A DNA stretch of 64,000 bases from SXVE01 sp036388895 (GTDB taxonomy: Bacteria > Acidobacteriota > Blastocatellia > Pyrinomonadales > Pyrinomonadaceae), in assembly GCA_036388895.1 (NCBI GenBank), contig DASVQY010000064.1:1-64000 (forward strand). The letters are read 5' to 3'. How positions within the stretch are numbered: position 1 is the stretch's first letter; every line of letters starts with the position of its first letter. Position numbers and translations under genes: made by a program. Positions 1-8,126 of the stretch are shown here, one piece after another. The notes under the pieces were generated by a model. That model ran no database searches. It was not told where the DNA came from and saw nothing but the letters and a program-made list of their open reading frames with translations.

Positions 1-842
1 CATTTGCCGAAAAAAATTACGAAACGCTTTTAGCGACGCGAAAAAAACCTACAAAGCCGAACGAAATTCAATGGGACACGGAAAAGGGCTTTAACGACGA
101 GGATTTACCGCGTCTCGAAACGGTTGACGCGTTCGTTCATCTCGCAGGTGAAAACGTTAGCGGGCGCTGGACTGACGAAAAAAAACGAAAGATTATGGAC
201 AGCCGCGTTTTCGGCACGCGCAATATCGTCGAAACGATTTCAAAACTCGAAAACAAACCGAAAGTTTTGATTTCGGCTTCGGCTACGGGAATTTACGGCG
301 ACCGCGCTGATAAAATCCTGACTGAAGAAAGCGCAACTGGCGATACATTTCTGGCTGAAGTCGGAAAAAACTGGGAAGCCGAAGCGGTAAAAGCCGAAGA
401 ATACGGGGTGCGCGTCGTGCTTTTGCGCACGGGAATCGTTTTAACCAAAGACGGTGGAGCGCTGGCGCAAATGATTACGCCGTTTAAGTTCGGTCTGGGC
501 GGCACAATCGGATCGGGCAAACAGTGGATGAGCTGGATAGTTTTGGAGGACGAAGTGCGGGCGATAAATTTCGCGCTCGAAAACGAAAAAGTACGCGGAG
601 CGTTAAATCTCGTCGCGCCGAATCCTGTTACGAATGAAGAATTTACCGACGCTTTGGGCGAAACGCTTCACCGCCCGACCATTTTGCCGCTGCCTGCCTT
701 CGCCGTAAATCTCGCTTTCGGCGAAATGGGTGACGCGCTTTTGCTTGATTCGACACGCGTTGTGCCGAAAAAACTTGAAGAAGTGGGGTTTGAATTTAAG
801 TTTCCCGAACTGAAACCGGCGCTCGAAGAAGCGACAAAATAA
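1..842 (+). CDS. TIGR01777 family NAD-dependent epimerase (5' truncated by window edge)
   Basis: The reading frame is open from base 3 and enters from upstream, so the N-terminal Rossmann GxxGxxG motif lies outside the window. What is visible starts near the segment VHLAGENVSGRW, which is typical of the YfcH/TIGR01777 branch of extended SDR sugar-nucleotide-epimerase-like proteins. The middle has the ISASATGIYG strand, and the C-terminal part beginning LVAPNPVTNEEF is the DUF1731 domain that defines the family. Members are cytosolic NAD(P)-binding proteins whose substrate is generally unknown. It ends 16 bp before the convergent cyclase gene. The ATG at 195 is internal, because conserved sequence continues upstream of it. 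Confidence 0.9.
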   Translation, partial: FAEKNYETLLATRKKPTKPNEIQWDTEKGFNDEDLPRLETVDAFVHLAGENVSGRWTDEKKRKIMDSRVFGTRNIVETISKLENKPKVLISASATGIYGDRADKILTEESATGDTFLAEVGKNWEAEAVKAEEYGVRVVLLRTGIVLTKDGGALAQMITPFKFGLGGTIGSGKQWMSWIVLEDEVRAINFALENEKVRGALNLVAPNPVTNEEFTDALGETLHRPTILPLPAFAVNLAFGEMGDALLLDSTRVVPKKLEEVGFEFKFPELKPALEEATK

Positions 843-858
843 TATTTGTTTCTATAAG

Positions 859-1674
859 TTACTCAGAAACTCTAAATAAAATCGGACGGCTCGGGCTTGC
901 GTCGGATACAAATGAAGCGATTTGCAGATTCAAAAGATAAGCGCCGTCTGCGATTTCGTTCAGCACGTAAATCATTTCGGTAATTGTTTTATTCGGTTTG
1001 CTCGTTTCGTTCAATTCAAAACTTCCGCTTTTAACATTCCAAAAAGCGCGGTGATTCGACAGCTTTCCTTCATCGAACGTCCGGTCAATCGAAGGCATAT
1101 CAACGAGAAGATGTTCAACGCCTTTCTCTACAATAAAATGCATTGCTTCAGTTGAAAAAAAAGGCGGCGTGCTTTCCGCATACGAGCGCGTTTTTTTGCT
1201 TTCCTCGTTCGGCAAAGTGCGAACGATCAAACCGCGAAAAAAATTTTCATCAACATTTTTCAAAGCATATTTAAGGGATTTTTCAGTTATAAATTCATCT
1301 TCATTATTTAAATTTATTGAGTAACTTTCGCCCGAATTCAAAGCGTTTTCCGGTTTTACTGAAATCAATGTTGTGGGAATAAATGCGTCCCTTAAAGAAT
1401 CGTGAACGGAAATTCTTTCGTGCGTGATGTGTCCGATTGATTCGGTGTGCGTTCCGTTGCAGTGCGGAATAAACGTTATTTCCTGGAAATTACAGCTTCC
1501 GCCGCGCCGCGTATCGCCGATCAAACTTCCGGCTTCACAAGGTTTTGCCGCCGCTCTTTCGACGCCGTAAGCGTTCGGCTGCGCGCCGGCGAAATCGAGC
1601 GGAATCGAAATATTTATCGGATTGTTTGCATCAATCTTGAAAGTTCGGTTGTTTATTTGAACGGAAAAAATCAT
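859..1674 (-). CDS. Cyclase family protein, candidate arylformamidase
   Basis: 271 aa, putative cyclase (PF04199) fold. The metal-site signature HxGTHxE appears as HCNGTHTES near residue 75, followed by GHITHE. The family includes bacterial kynurenine formamidase (KynB), which hydrolyses N-formylkynurenine, but also isatin hydrolases and others. The function is supported mainly by context: it is the last gene of a minus-strand set containing kynureninase and kynurenine 3-monooxygenase. It is somewhat longer and more divergent than typical KynB (about 210 aa), so formamidase activity is an inference. It follows the SDR gene after 91 bp. Confidence 0.7.
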   Translation of the reverse strand: MIFSVQINNRTFKIDANNPINISIPLDFAGAQPNAYGVERAAAKPCEAGSLIGDTRRGGSCNFQEITFIPHCNGTHTESIGHITHERISVHDSLRDAFIPTTLISVKPENALNSGESYSINLNNEDEFITEKSLKYALKNVDENFFRGLIVRTLPNEESKKTRSYAESTPPFFSTEAMHFIVEKGVEHLLVDMPSIDRTFDEGKLSNHRAFWNVKSGSFELNETSKPNKTITEMIYVLNEIADGAYLLNLQIASFVSDASPSRPILFRVSE

Positions 1675-1765
1675 TGAAATTCGACAAAATAACTTAACTA
1701 ACTTGCAAAGGAAGACGCGTAATTTGCGGCTGCAAATAATCGGTTGTTTAGATCAACAATTCGAT

Positions 1766-2557
1766 TTACAAGCAACCCGTTCTTCCGCCGTCAACCGGCA
1801 AATTTATCCCGTTGATATAAGCGGCTGCCGGAGAGGCGAGAAACGCAATCGCGTTTGCCACCTCGGACGCTTCGGCAAATCTTTTCGCCGGAGTTTCGCT
1901 TTGCATTTCAGCTTCTATACGCTCGATTGTAGCACCGGCTTTGTTCGCTTTGTTTTCGATAATTGACTGCAAACGCGCCGTTTTCGTAAATCCCGGCAAA
2001 ACGTTATTGACTGTGATTCCGAATTCACCGAGCTCGCCCGCGAGCGTTTTCGCCCAGCTTGCCACCGCGCCGCGAATCGTATTCGAAACGCCGAGATTCG
2101 GAATCGGCTGTTTGACGGAAGTAGAAATCACGTTGATAATTCGCCCGTATTTTTCCGTTTTCATTCCGGGAACGAGAGCGCGCGCGAGAATCTGATTGCA
2201 CAATAAATGATTGCGAAAAGCGGCGACGAATTCTTCTAATTCAGCATCAATCGCTTTACCGCCAGGCGGTCCGCCTGTGTTGTTAACTAAAATATGAACA
2301 GGCGACGAATCGTTTTCGAGATAGGCAGCGACTTTGTTTTGCAGATCATCCGGCTTTGAAAAATCCGCGACAATATAATCGTGCCGCTGATTTTGTGCCG
2401 CATTCAATTCGTCTTTTACCCGTTTCAACGAATCTTCGTTTCTCGCAATCAAAACAACCGACGCGCCTAAATTTGCAAGCTCAATCGCCGCCACTCGCCC
2501 GATGCCTTGAGTGCTGCCGCAAACAAACGCCCTTTTATTTTTCAAATCTAAATCCAT
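1766..2557 (-). CDS. SDR family oxidoreductase, atypical active site
   Basis: 263 aa, classical-length short-chain dehydrogenase. The N-terminal cofactor motif is CGSTQGIG rather than TGxxxGIG, and the NNAG strand reads VNNTGGPPGG. The catalytic Ser strand is present (VISTSV), but the usual YxxxK is replaced by a segment reading SNTIRGAVASWAKTL. This matches a known 3-oxoacyl-ACP-reductase-like SDR subgroup that lacks the perfect tetrad. Substrate is unknown. It lies between kmo and the cyclase gene in the same direction, so it may be part of the tryptophan-catabolic unit or merely adjacent. Confidence 0.85.
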   Translation of the reverse strand: MDLDLKNKRAFVCGSTQGIGRVAAIELANLGASVVLIARNEDSLKRVKDELNAAQNQRHDYIVADFSKPDDLQNKVAAYLENDSSPVHILVNNTGGPPGGKAIDAELEEFVAAFRNHLLCNQILARALVPGMKTEKYGRIINVISTSVKQPIPNLGVSNTIRGAVASWAKTLAGELGEFGITVNNVLPGFTKTARLQSIIENKANKAGATIERIEAEMQSETPAKRFAEASEVANAIAFLASPAAAYINGINLPVDGGRTGCL

Positions 2558-2678
2558 AATAATTAAATCAATTTAGCTGTTTTCAAAAGTCTTTCAGTCT
2601 TTTGATTGCCGTTTAACGCAACTAAAAAGACGTTCTCATTAAAGCATTTTGGAATTCGCCGTTTTATTGCAAGCGATT

Positions 2679-4022
2679 TCAAACGGTTTTCACCTTTTCC
2701 ATCACTTCATTCAAATCAATTTCGCCGACGCTGTTAATCTCGGCGCAGATTTCCATCAGCAGTTTGTCCTGCGCGTTGCCGCGTCGTTTCGCTGCGGAAT
2801 ACGGCAAATCTTCGCGGAAAGTGACCATTGAATATTTGGAAAAATAATCGGGAAAAGTTTGTTCGAGCCGTGTTTCGAGCTCCCGTTTTCGCTGAAAAAC
2901 CGGATCGGCGACCGCGTCGCGCATTTCGTAAAAATTTTCTTCAGCCAAATCCGCAATCGCGTCGGTGTTTTCCTTTCTCAGCTTTGCGTATTCGTCGAAA
3001 ACTTTTTTCCAATCGGTGCCGTGCGTTTCAATTAATTCATTTAAGACGCGGCAATCTTCAAACGAAGCGTTCATTCCCTGACCGTAAAACGGCACAACCG
3101 CGTGCGCCGAATCGCCGAGAAGAAGGCTTTTGCCTTCGATGTTCCACGGGAAACATTTGATTGTACCGAGATTCCCGGTCGGGTTCGTAAAAAAATCTTC
3201 GATTAAAGTCGGCATCAGCGGCATTGCGTCGGCGAAATTCGTTTGAAAAAATTCGAGCAGCGATTTTGCGTCCGCTAATCGGTCGAAACTGTTTTCGCCC
3301 GTGTGCGCGAGAAAAAGCGTGCAGGTGAAACTGCCGTCGTAGTTCGGCAGCGCAATCATCATAAAAGCGCGGCGCGCCCAGATGTGCAAAGCGTTTTTTT
3401 CTAACTGAAACTCGCCGTTTTCGTCGGGCGGAATATGCAGCTCTTTGTAACCGTGTTCGAGCCAGCTTTGCGAGTAATTAAAACGCGGAACTTTATGAAA
3501 CATTGCGTTGCGGATTACAGAACCCGCGCCGTCGGCGGCAATCACGGTTTCGGCTGCGACATTTTTCGTTTCTCCGTTTTCTGTGTTTGTAAAAGTAACT
3601 TCGCTGTTTTCGTAATCAATGCCGCCGCATCGCCGATTAAAATGAAAACGAATATTTTCGTATTTTTCCGCTTCGTTTATGAGCGCGATGTTCAAGCCGG
3701 AGCGGGAAATCGAGTTGATGTACTCGCCCTGACGCCCGCTGTACGGAAGCAGTTTCGTTTGTCCGTCAATCGAATGAATCATTCGCCCGCGCATCGGAAC
3801 GGCTTCGCGCAGCATATATTCGTCCATTCCGACCTCGCGCAAAGCCGCGATTCCTCTGTCCGACAAAGCGAGATTGATCGAACGCCCGGCGGCGACTTCC
3901 GTTTTTCGCATATCACCGCGCGCTTCGTAAACTTCCGTCTCGATGCCTCGTTTTGCAAGGTAAATCGCTAAAAGCGAACCCGAAAGACCGGCGCCGATGA
4001 TAATTACTTTTTGTTTCGACAT
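2679..4022 (-). CDS. kmo: Kynurenine 3-monooxygenase
   Basis: 447 aa FAD-dependent aromatic hydroxylase converting L-kynurenine to 3-hydroxykynurenine with NADPH and O2. The N-terminal dinucleotide motif IIGAGLSGSLLAIYLAKRG is at residues 8-26. The second FAD motif, LLGDSAHAVVPFYGQGMNA, lies in the C-terminal half, followed by the DC of the KMO-type SFEDC. The start is the ATG at 4022; a longer reading from a TTG at 4037 would overlap kynU and adds no conserved sequence. The gap to the kynU stop is 2 bp, so the two are almost certainly co-transcribed. The C-terminus lacks an obvious long membrane anchor, as in bacterial KMOs. Confidence 0.93.
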   Translation of the reverse strand: MSKQKVIIIGAGLSGSLLAIYLAKRGIETEVYEARGDMRKTEVAAGRSINLALSDRGIAALREVGMDEYMLREAVPMRGRMIHSIDGQTKLLPYSGRQGEYINSISRSGLNIALINEAEKYENIRFHFNRRCGGIDYENSEVTFTNTENGETKNVAAETVIAADGAGSVIRNAMFHKVPRFNYSQSWLEHGYKELHIPPDENGEFQLEKNALHIWARRAFMMIALPNYDGSFTCTLFLAHTGENSFDRLADAKSLLEFFQTNFADAMPLMPTLIEDFFTNPTGNLGTIKCFPWNIEGKSLLLGDSAHAVVPFYGQGMNASFEDCRVLNELIETHGTDWKKVFDEYAKLRKENTDAIADLAEENFYEMRDAVADPVFQRKRELETRLEQTFPDYFSKYSMVTFREDLPYSAAKRRGNAQDKLLMEICAEINSVGEIDLNEVMEKVKTV

Positions 4023-4024
4023 TT

Positions 4025-5305
4025 TTATTTCAAACAATTTTTCAAAATCTCTGTAAATTGAAACACATCCGCAAACGAATTATAAAGCGGAACGGGTGCG
4101 ACTCTGATAACGTCGGGCTCGCGCCAATCAGCGATTACTCCGCGTTCTGAAATCGCTTTGAATAGTTTTTTATCTGCGTTCTTAACGCGAATCGAAAGCT
4201 GACAGCCGCGCTCGTTCGGATTCGAGGGCGTAATGACCGAGATTCTTTCGTCTCGGATTTCGCCGAGTAAAAATTCCAAATATCCGGTTAGTTTTTTAGA
4301 TTTTTCAATCAAGGCATTCATTCCAGCTTCTTCAAAAATATCTAGAGAAGCTTTTAATGCTGCAAGCTGAAAAATCGGCGGATTAGAAAGCTGCCAGCCT
4401 TCTGCTCCTTTCATCGGCACAAACTCCGAACCCATCAAAAAACGAGTTTCTTTTTTGTGTCCCCACCAACCGGCAAAACGCGGCAAATCGAAATTTTCGG
4501 CATGGCGCTCGTGAACAAAAGCGCCGGCAATTGCGCCGGGTCCGCCGTTGAGATATTTATACGAACACCACGCGGCAAAATCCGCGTTCCAATCGTGCAG
4601 TTTCAATTCGATGTTTCCCGCCGCGTGCGCCAAATCAAAGCCGACGAAAGCGCCGATTCTGTGACCAATTTCGGTAATTCTTTGAAAATCAAACGCTTGT
4701 CCGGTGTAGTAGTTGACGCCGCCGAGCAAAATTAAAGCAACGGAATCGCCGTTTTCCGTAATTGTTCGCTCGATGTCTTCGGTTCGCAAAAGCGTTTCGC
4801 CTTCGCGCGGTTTTAGTTCAATCAGCGAGTCTTTCACATTGTAACCGTGAAATTTTATCTGCGAGGCGACGGCGTATTGATCCGATGGAAACGCGCCTGC
4901 TTCAATGATGATTTTGTAACGCTCGCTTGTCGGGCGATAAAACGAAACCATCAACAAATGAAGATTGACAGTCAGTGAATTCATGACGACTGTTTCAATC
5001 GGTTTCGCTCCGATGATTGCTGCCATTTGTTCGGTCAAAAATTCGTGATAAGGCATCCATGGATTTTTGGCATTAAAATGTCCCTCGACGCCGAAGGTTT
5101 CCCAGTCTTTTAATTCCTGTTCAATATAGCTGTGAGTTTGTTTTGGTTGAAGTCCGAGCGAATTGCCCGTGAAATATAAAACTTTTTCGCCGTTTGGCTG
5201 GGCGGGAATATGAAATTTATCTCTGAAACCTCTGAGCGGATCTATTGCGTCCATTTCCGCGGCGAATGTTGTGGATGCTTCGTATTTTGATGATTGTGGC
5301 TGCAT
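4025..5305 (-). CDS. kynU: Kynureninase
   Basis: 426 aa PLP-dependent hydrolase (fold type I) that cleaves kynurenine or 3-hydroxykynurenine to anthranilate or 3-hydroxyanthranilate plus alanine. The N-terminal segment YFTGNSLGLQPK is characteristic, and the PLP lysine is in SYKYLNGGPG (about Lys250), with the preceding FDLAHAAGN aspartate/histidine motif. Length is typical. It is the first gene of the minus-strand set kynU-kmo-SDR-cyclase. Tryptophan or indoleamine dioxygenase and 3-hydroxyanthranilate dioxygenase are not in the window, so the complete pathway cannot be shown here. Confidence 0.95.
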   Translation of the reverse strand: MQPQSSKYEASTTFAAEMDAIDPLRGFRDKFHIPAQPNGEKVLYFTGNSLGLQPKQTHSYIEQELKDWETFGVEGHFNAKNPWMPYHEFLTEQMAAIIGAKPIETVVMNSLTVNLHLLMVSFYRPTSERYKIIIEAGAFPSDQYAVASQIKFHGYNVKDSLIELKPREGETLLRTEDIERTITENGDSVALILLGGVNYYTGQAFDFQRITEIGHRIGAFVGFDLAHAAGNIELKLHDWNADFAAWCSYKYLNGGPGAIAGAFVHERHAENFDLPRFAGWWGHKKETRFLMGSEFVPMKGAEGWQLSNPPIFQLAALKASLDIFEEAGMNALIEKSKKLTGYLEFLLGEIRDERISVITPSNPNERGCQLSIRVKNADKKLFKAISERGVIADWREPDVIRVAPVPLYNSFADVFQFTEILKNCLK

Positions 5306-5642
5306 AATAATAAAAGAAACTTTACTGCGAATTTATACCGACGAATTCTCTAAAACAATATTCTATAATAAATTTTGCCGGTAATATGTTTTGAAAAATC
5401 GTGTGTCGTCAATAAAACTACTTTATCAAAATACCTCGCTTTTGCACGATACCAACTTATTTACAACATCGCTTGACCGCAAATGCAGCCTTTCTCGTCA
5501 TCGTAGTATTAAATTTAAGAACATCCGGTTTGAATCCGTTAACGAATAATAATAATAAACTTCGTTTGCTTGTCTTTTAGCGATGCGGTTTTTAATCTGT
5601 AAATTAAACTGTTTCAAAAGTTAAATTTTACCGACGAAAATT
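5306..5642. other. Divergent intergenic region between kynU and crtI
   Basis: An AT-rich 337-bp gap between two divergent genes, so it should hold promoters for both. I see AT-rich tracts (for example around 5355-5370 and 5550-5570) but no convincing -35/-10 pair, no operator palindrome and no RNA gene. A run of AAT triplets at 5548-5559 is the only simple repeat. Confidence 0.5.
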
Positions 5643-7109
5643 ATGAAAATTACGGTTATTGGTTCAGGATTCGGCGGGTTAGCGGCGGCAATTCGCCTTC
5701 AGGCGCAAGGGCACGACGTAACAGTTGTGGAAAAGCGCGACAAACTCGGCGGGCGGGCTTATGTATACGAACAAAACGGGTTTGTTTTTGACGGCGGTCC
5801 AACGATTATCACAGCGCCCTGGCTGATTGATGAGCTTTATGAGCTTGCCGGAAAAAAGACTGCCGATTACGTCGAACTCGTCAAGATAAATCCTTTTTAT
5901 AATATCCGCTGGTCGGACGGCACGGTTTTTAATTACAACGACGACCGCGAAAATCTTATCGGGCAAATAGCGAAAATCGCGCCGGAAGAAGTTGGCTCCT
6001 ACAAAAGGTTTTCGAAAGATTTGGGCGAAATTTACCGCGTCGGTTTTGAATTGATTGATCAGCCGTTCGATTCGATTACGAGTATGCTGAAAGTCGTTCC
6101 GCAAATGGTCAAACTGCGTTCCGACCGTTCGGTTTACCGTTTTGCTTCGCGTTATTTCAAGAACGAAAAATTGCGCGAAGCTTTCAGCTTTCACCCGCTT
6201 TTAATCGGCGGAAATCCGTTTACGGCGACTTCGATTTACGCGATGATTCACGAACTAGAGCAGAAATTCGGCGTCTGGTTCGCAATGGGCGGAACCGGCG
6301 CGCTGGTCAGAGGTCTCGGAAAATTATTCACGGACACCGGCGGAAAGGTTTTGCTCGAAAAGGAAGTCGAAGAAATCAAGGTTAAAAAGGGCAGGGCAAA
6401 TGGGGTTAAATTAAAATCCGGCGAGTTTTTTGAAGCCGACGCGGTCGTTTCAAATGCCGATGTCGCGTTTACTTATCTTAATTTGATCGCGCCCGAACAT
6501 CGCCGGAAATACACCGATAAAAAAGTAAAATCAATGACGTATTCGATGAGTCTCTTCGTCATTTATTTCGGCACGAACAGGAAATACGAAAATATGGCGC
6601 ATCACGAAATAATTATGGGCAAGCGCTACAAAGGATTGCTCGATGAAATTTTCAAGACGAAAACGCTCGCCGAAGATTTCTCGCTTTATCTGCATCGCCC
6701 GACCGCGACCGACGCGAGCCTCGCGCCCGACGGCTGCGATTCGTGGTATGTTCTTTCGCCCGTGCCGCATTTGCAGGGAAACATTGATTGGACGAAACAG
6801 GCGAAACCTTACCGTGACTCGATAATAAAGTATCTCGAAGAGAATTATATGCCCGAGCTTTCAAAGCATATCGTCACCGAAACATACATTGATCCGCTGC
6901 ATTTTCAAGATACGCTTAACAGCTATCTCGGAAACGCGTTCGGTGTCGAGCCGACTTTGATGCAGTCCGCTTATCTCAGACCGCACAATCGTTCGGAAGA
7001 CATTCCGAATCTTTATTTCGTCGGCGCCGGAACGCATCCCGGCGCGGGAATGCCGGGCGTGATTTCATCCGGGAAAATTGTCGGCAATATGATCGGCAAA
7101 GCCTTCTGA
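5643..7109 (+). CDS. crtI: CrtI-family phytoene desaturase
   Basis: 488 aa FAD-dependent carotenoid desaturase. The N-terminal Rossmann motif GSGFGGLAAAIRLQAQG is at residues 7-23, followed by the GGRAYVYEQNGFVFDGGPT segment. The middle has the classic CrtI block around HPLLIGGNPFTATSIYAM. The C-terminus carries the bacterial-type phytoene dehydrogenase signature around YFVGAGTHPGAGMPGVISSG. It probably introduces double bonds into phytoene to give neurosporene or lycopene. No phytoene synthase or cyclase is adjacent, so the end product is unknown. A heptad-repeat inverted repeat starts at its stop codon. Confidence 0.92.
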   Translation: MKITVIGSGFGGLAAAIRLQAQGHDVTVVEKRDKLGGRAYVYEQNGFVFDGGPTIITAPWLIDELYELAGKKTADYVELVKINPFYNIRWSDGTVFNYNDDRENLIGQIAKIAPEEVGSYKRFSKDLGEIYRVGFELIDQPFDSITSMLKVVPQMVKLRSDRSVYRFASRYFKNEKLREAFSFHPLLIGGNPFTATSIYAMIHELEQKFGVWFAMGGTGALVRGLGKLFTDTGGKVLLEKEVEEIKVKKGRANGVKLKSGEFFEADAVVSNADVAFTYLNLIAPEHRRKYTDKKVKSMTYSMSLFVIYFGTNRKYENMAHHEIIMGKRYKGLLDEIFKTKTLAEDFSLYLHRPTATDASLAPDGCDSWYVLSPVPHLQGNIDWTKQAKPYRDSIIKYLEENYMPELSKHIVTETYIDPLHFQDTLNSYLGNAFGVEPTLMQSAYLRPHNRSEDIPNLYFVGAGTHPGAGMPGVISSGKIVGNMIGKAF

Positions 7110-7220
7110 TTTTGGATTTTAGATTTCGGATTTTGGATTAAAGAGCGATTCGGAACATAATCTTTAAGATTGGCGTTAAGTATAAGGAAATCCAAAATCC
7201 GAAATCGGCAATCTAAAATC
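7108..7220. repeat. Heptad-type inverted repeat between crtI and mtgA
   Basis: Left arm 7108-7139 and right arm 7189-7220 are inverted copies, about 28 of 32 positions pairing by hand alignment, with a 49-bp loop. The left arm is made of 7-bp units TTTTGGA, TTTTAGA, TTTCGGA, TTTTGGA. The left arm overlaps the crtI stop codon, and the right arm ends 3 bp before the mtgA ATG, occupying the place of a Shine-Dalgarno site. Confidence 0.8.
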
Positions 7221-7223
7221 GTT

Positions 7224-7985
7224 ATGTGGTATTGGACAAAAGTTTTATTCGCAATTTTCGTCGGTGCGATCGTCGTTTGGGCGGCGTATGAGTTTTTTAC
7301 CTTTCCGAACATCTCTAAACTTCGTAACGAAAATCCGACGACTTCTTCGCTGATTGAATATCGCATTGCGGAAGCGCGGGCAAACGGCGAAGAACCGCGC
7401 AAATATATGGTCTGGCAGCCGATTGAACAGATCTCGCCGCATTTGCAGCGCGCCGTTTTAGCCGGCGAAGACGCACGTTTTTTCGAGCACAATGGTTTCG
7501 ATTGGGAAGCAATCGAAAAAGCTTGGCAGGAAGCGCAAAAAGAAGGCGAAAAGGAAGCGAAAGCTGAAGGCGATTACGATCCGAACGACTGGATTCCGCC
7601 GATGCCTTCGTTTAAACGCGGAGCTTCGACGATCACTCAGCAGTTGGCGAAAAATCTTTATCTTTCGGAAGAACGCTCGTTTCTGCGAAAAGGACGCGAA
7701 GCGGCGATAACTTATTTTCTCGAAAAGGAACTGTCGAAAAAAAGAATAATGGAGCTTTATTTAAATGTTATCGAGTGGGGCGACGGCATTTACGGCGCGG
7801 AAGCGGCAGCTCGAACATACTTCAAAAAAAGCGCGTCTTCGCTCACCCCGCAGGAAGCAGCTTATCTTTCGGCAATGATTCCGTCGCCTTTGAACGTGTT
7901 TAACCCGAAGAAAAATCCCAAACGAGTCGTGCGGCGTCAGAAAGTTATTCTGCGCGGGATGAATTACGTGAAGCTCGCTTATTAA
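7224..7985 (+). CDS. mtgA: Monofunctional biosynthetic peptidoglycan transglycosylase
   Basis: 253 aa GT51 glycosyltransferase that polymerises lipid II into glycan strands at the cytoplasmic membrane. One N-terminal membrane anchor (about residues 4-22) is followed by the catalytic region: AVLAGEDARFF contains the catalytic Glu82, and KRGASTITQQLAKNLYL plus the EKELSKKRIMELYLN stretch are the other GT51 motifs. No transpeptidase domain follows, hence MtgA rather than a class A PBP. The ATG at 7224 is chosen because residues encoded from the longer frame (7170) are only the translated heptad repeat. An insertion of about 25 charged residues sits after the catalytic Glu motif. Confidence 0.93.
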   Translation: MWYWTKVLFAIFVGAIVVWAAYEFFTFPNISKLRNENPTTSSLIEYRIAEARANGEEPRKYMVWQPIEQISPHLQRAVLAGEDARFFEHNGFDWEAIEKAWQEAQKEGEKEAKAEGDYDPNDWIPPMPSFKRGASTITQQLAKNLYLSEERSFLRKGREAAITYFLEKELSKKRIMELYLNVIEWGDGIYGAEAAARTYFKKSASSLTPQEAAYLSAMIPSPLNVFNPKKNPKRVVRRQKVILRGMNYVKLAY

Positions 7986-7993
7986 AGAAAGAT

Positions 7994-8119
7994 AGCCGCG
8001 AAAAAACACAAAAAGGAAAGGAAGTAAGCCGCAGAGAACACAGGGAGTTAAAAACAAAATTATTTCTCTGTGTTCTCTGCGGCTTACTTCTTTTGCGTCT
8101 TTTCTGTCTTTTCGCGGCT
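7994..8119. repeat. Long imperfect palindrome between convergent genes
   Basis: Two 54-bp arms, 7994-8047 and 8066-8119, with an 18-bp loop. The outer ends (AGCCGCG/CGCGGCT) and inner ends (AAGCCGCAGAGAACACAG and complement) pair almost perfectly, the A-rich centre less so. It fills the gap between the convergent mtgA and S46 peptidase genes, so a transcript from either side would fold it into a long hairpin, possibly acting as a bidirectional terminator. It has the look of a dispersed palindromic repeat, not a simple terminator. Confidence 0.85.
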
Positions 8120-8126
8120 GAATGTC

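Noticed and set aside
5505..5545. Possible tRNA (GGTTTGAATCC resembling a T-loop)
   Set aside because: The flanking bases do not pair into a T stem, and no acceptor or anticodon stem can be drawn.
7170..7223. 18-codon N-terminal extension of MtgA
   Set aside because: It is just the translated heptad repeat arm and would precede a normal membrane anchor with non-conserved sequence.
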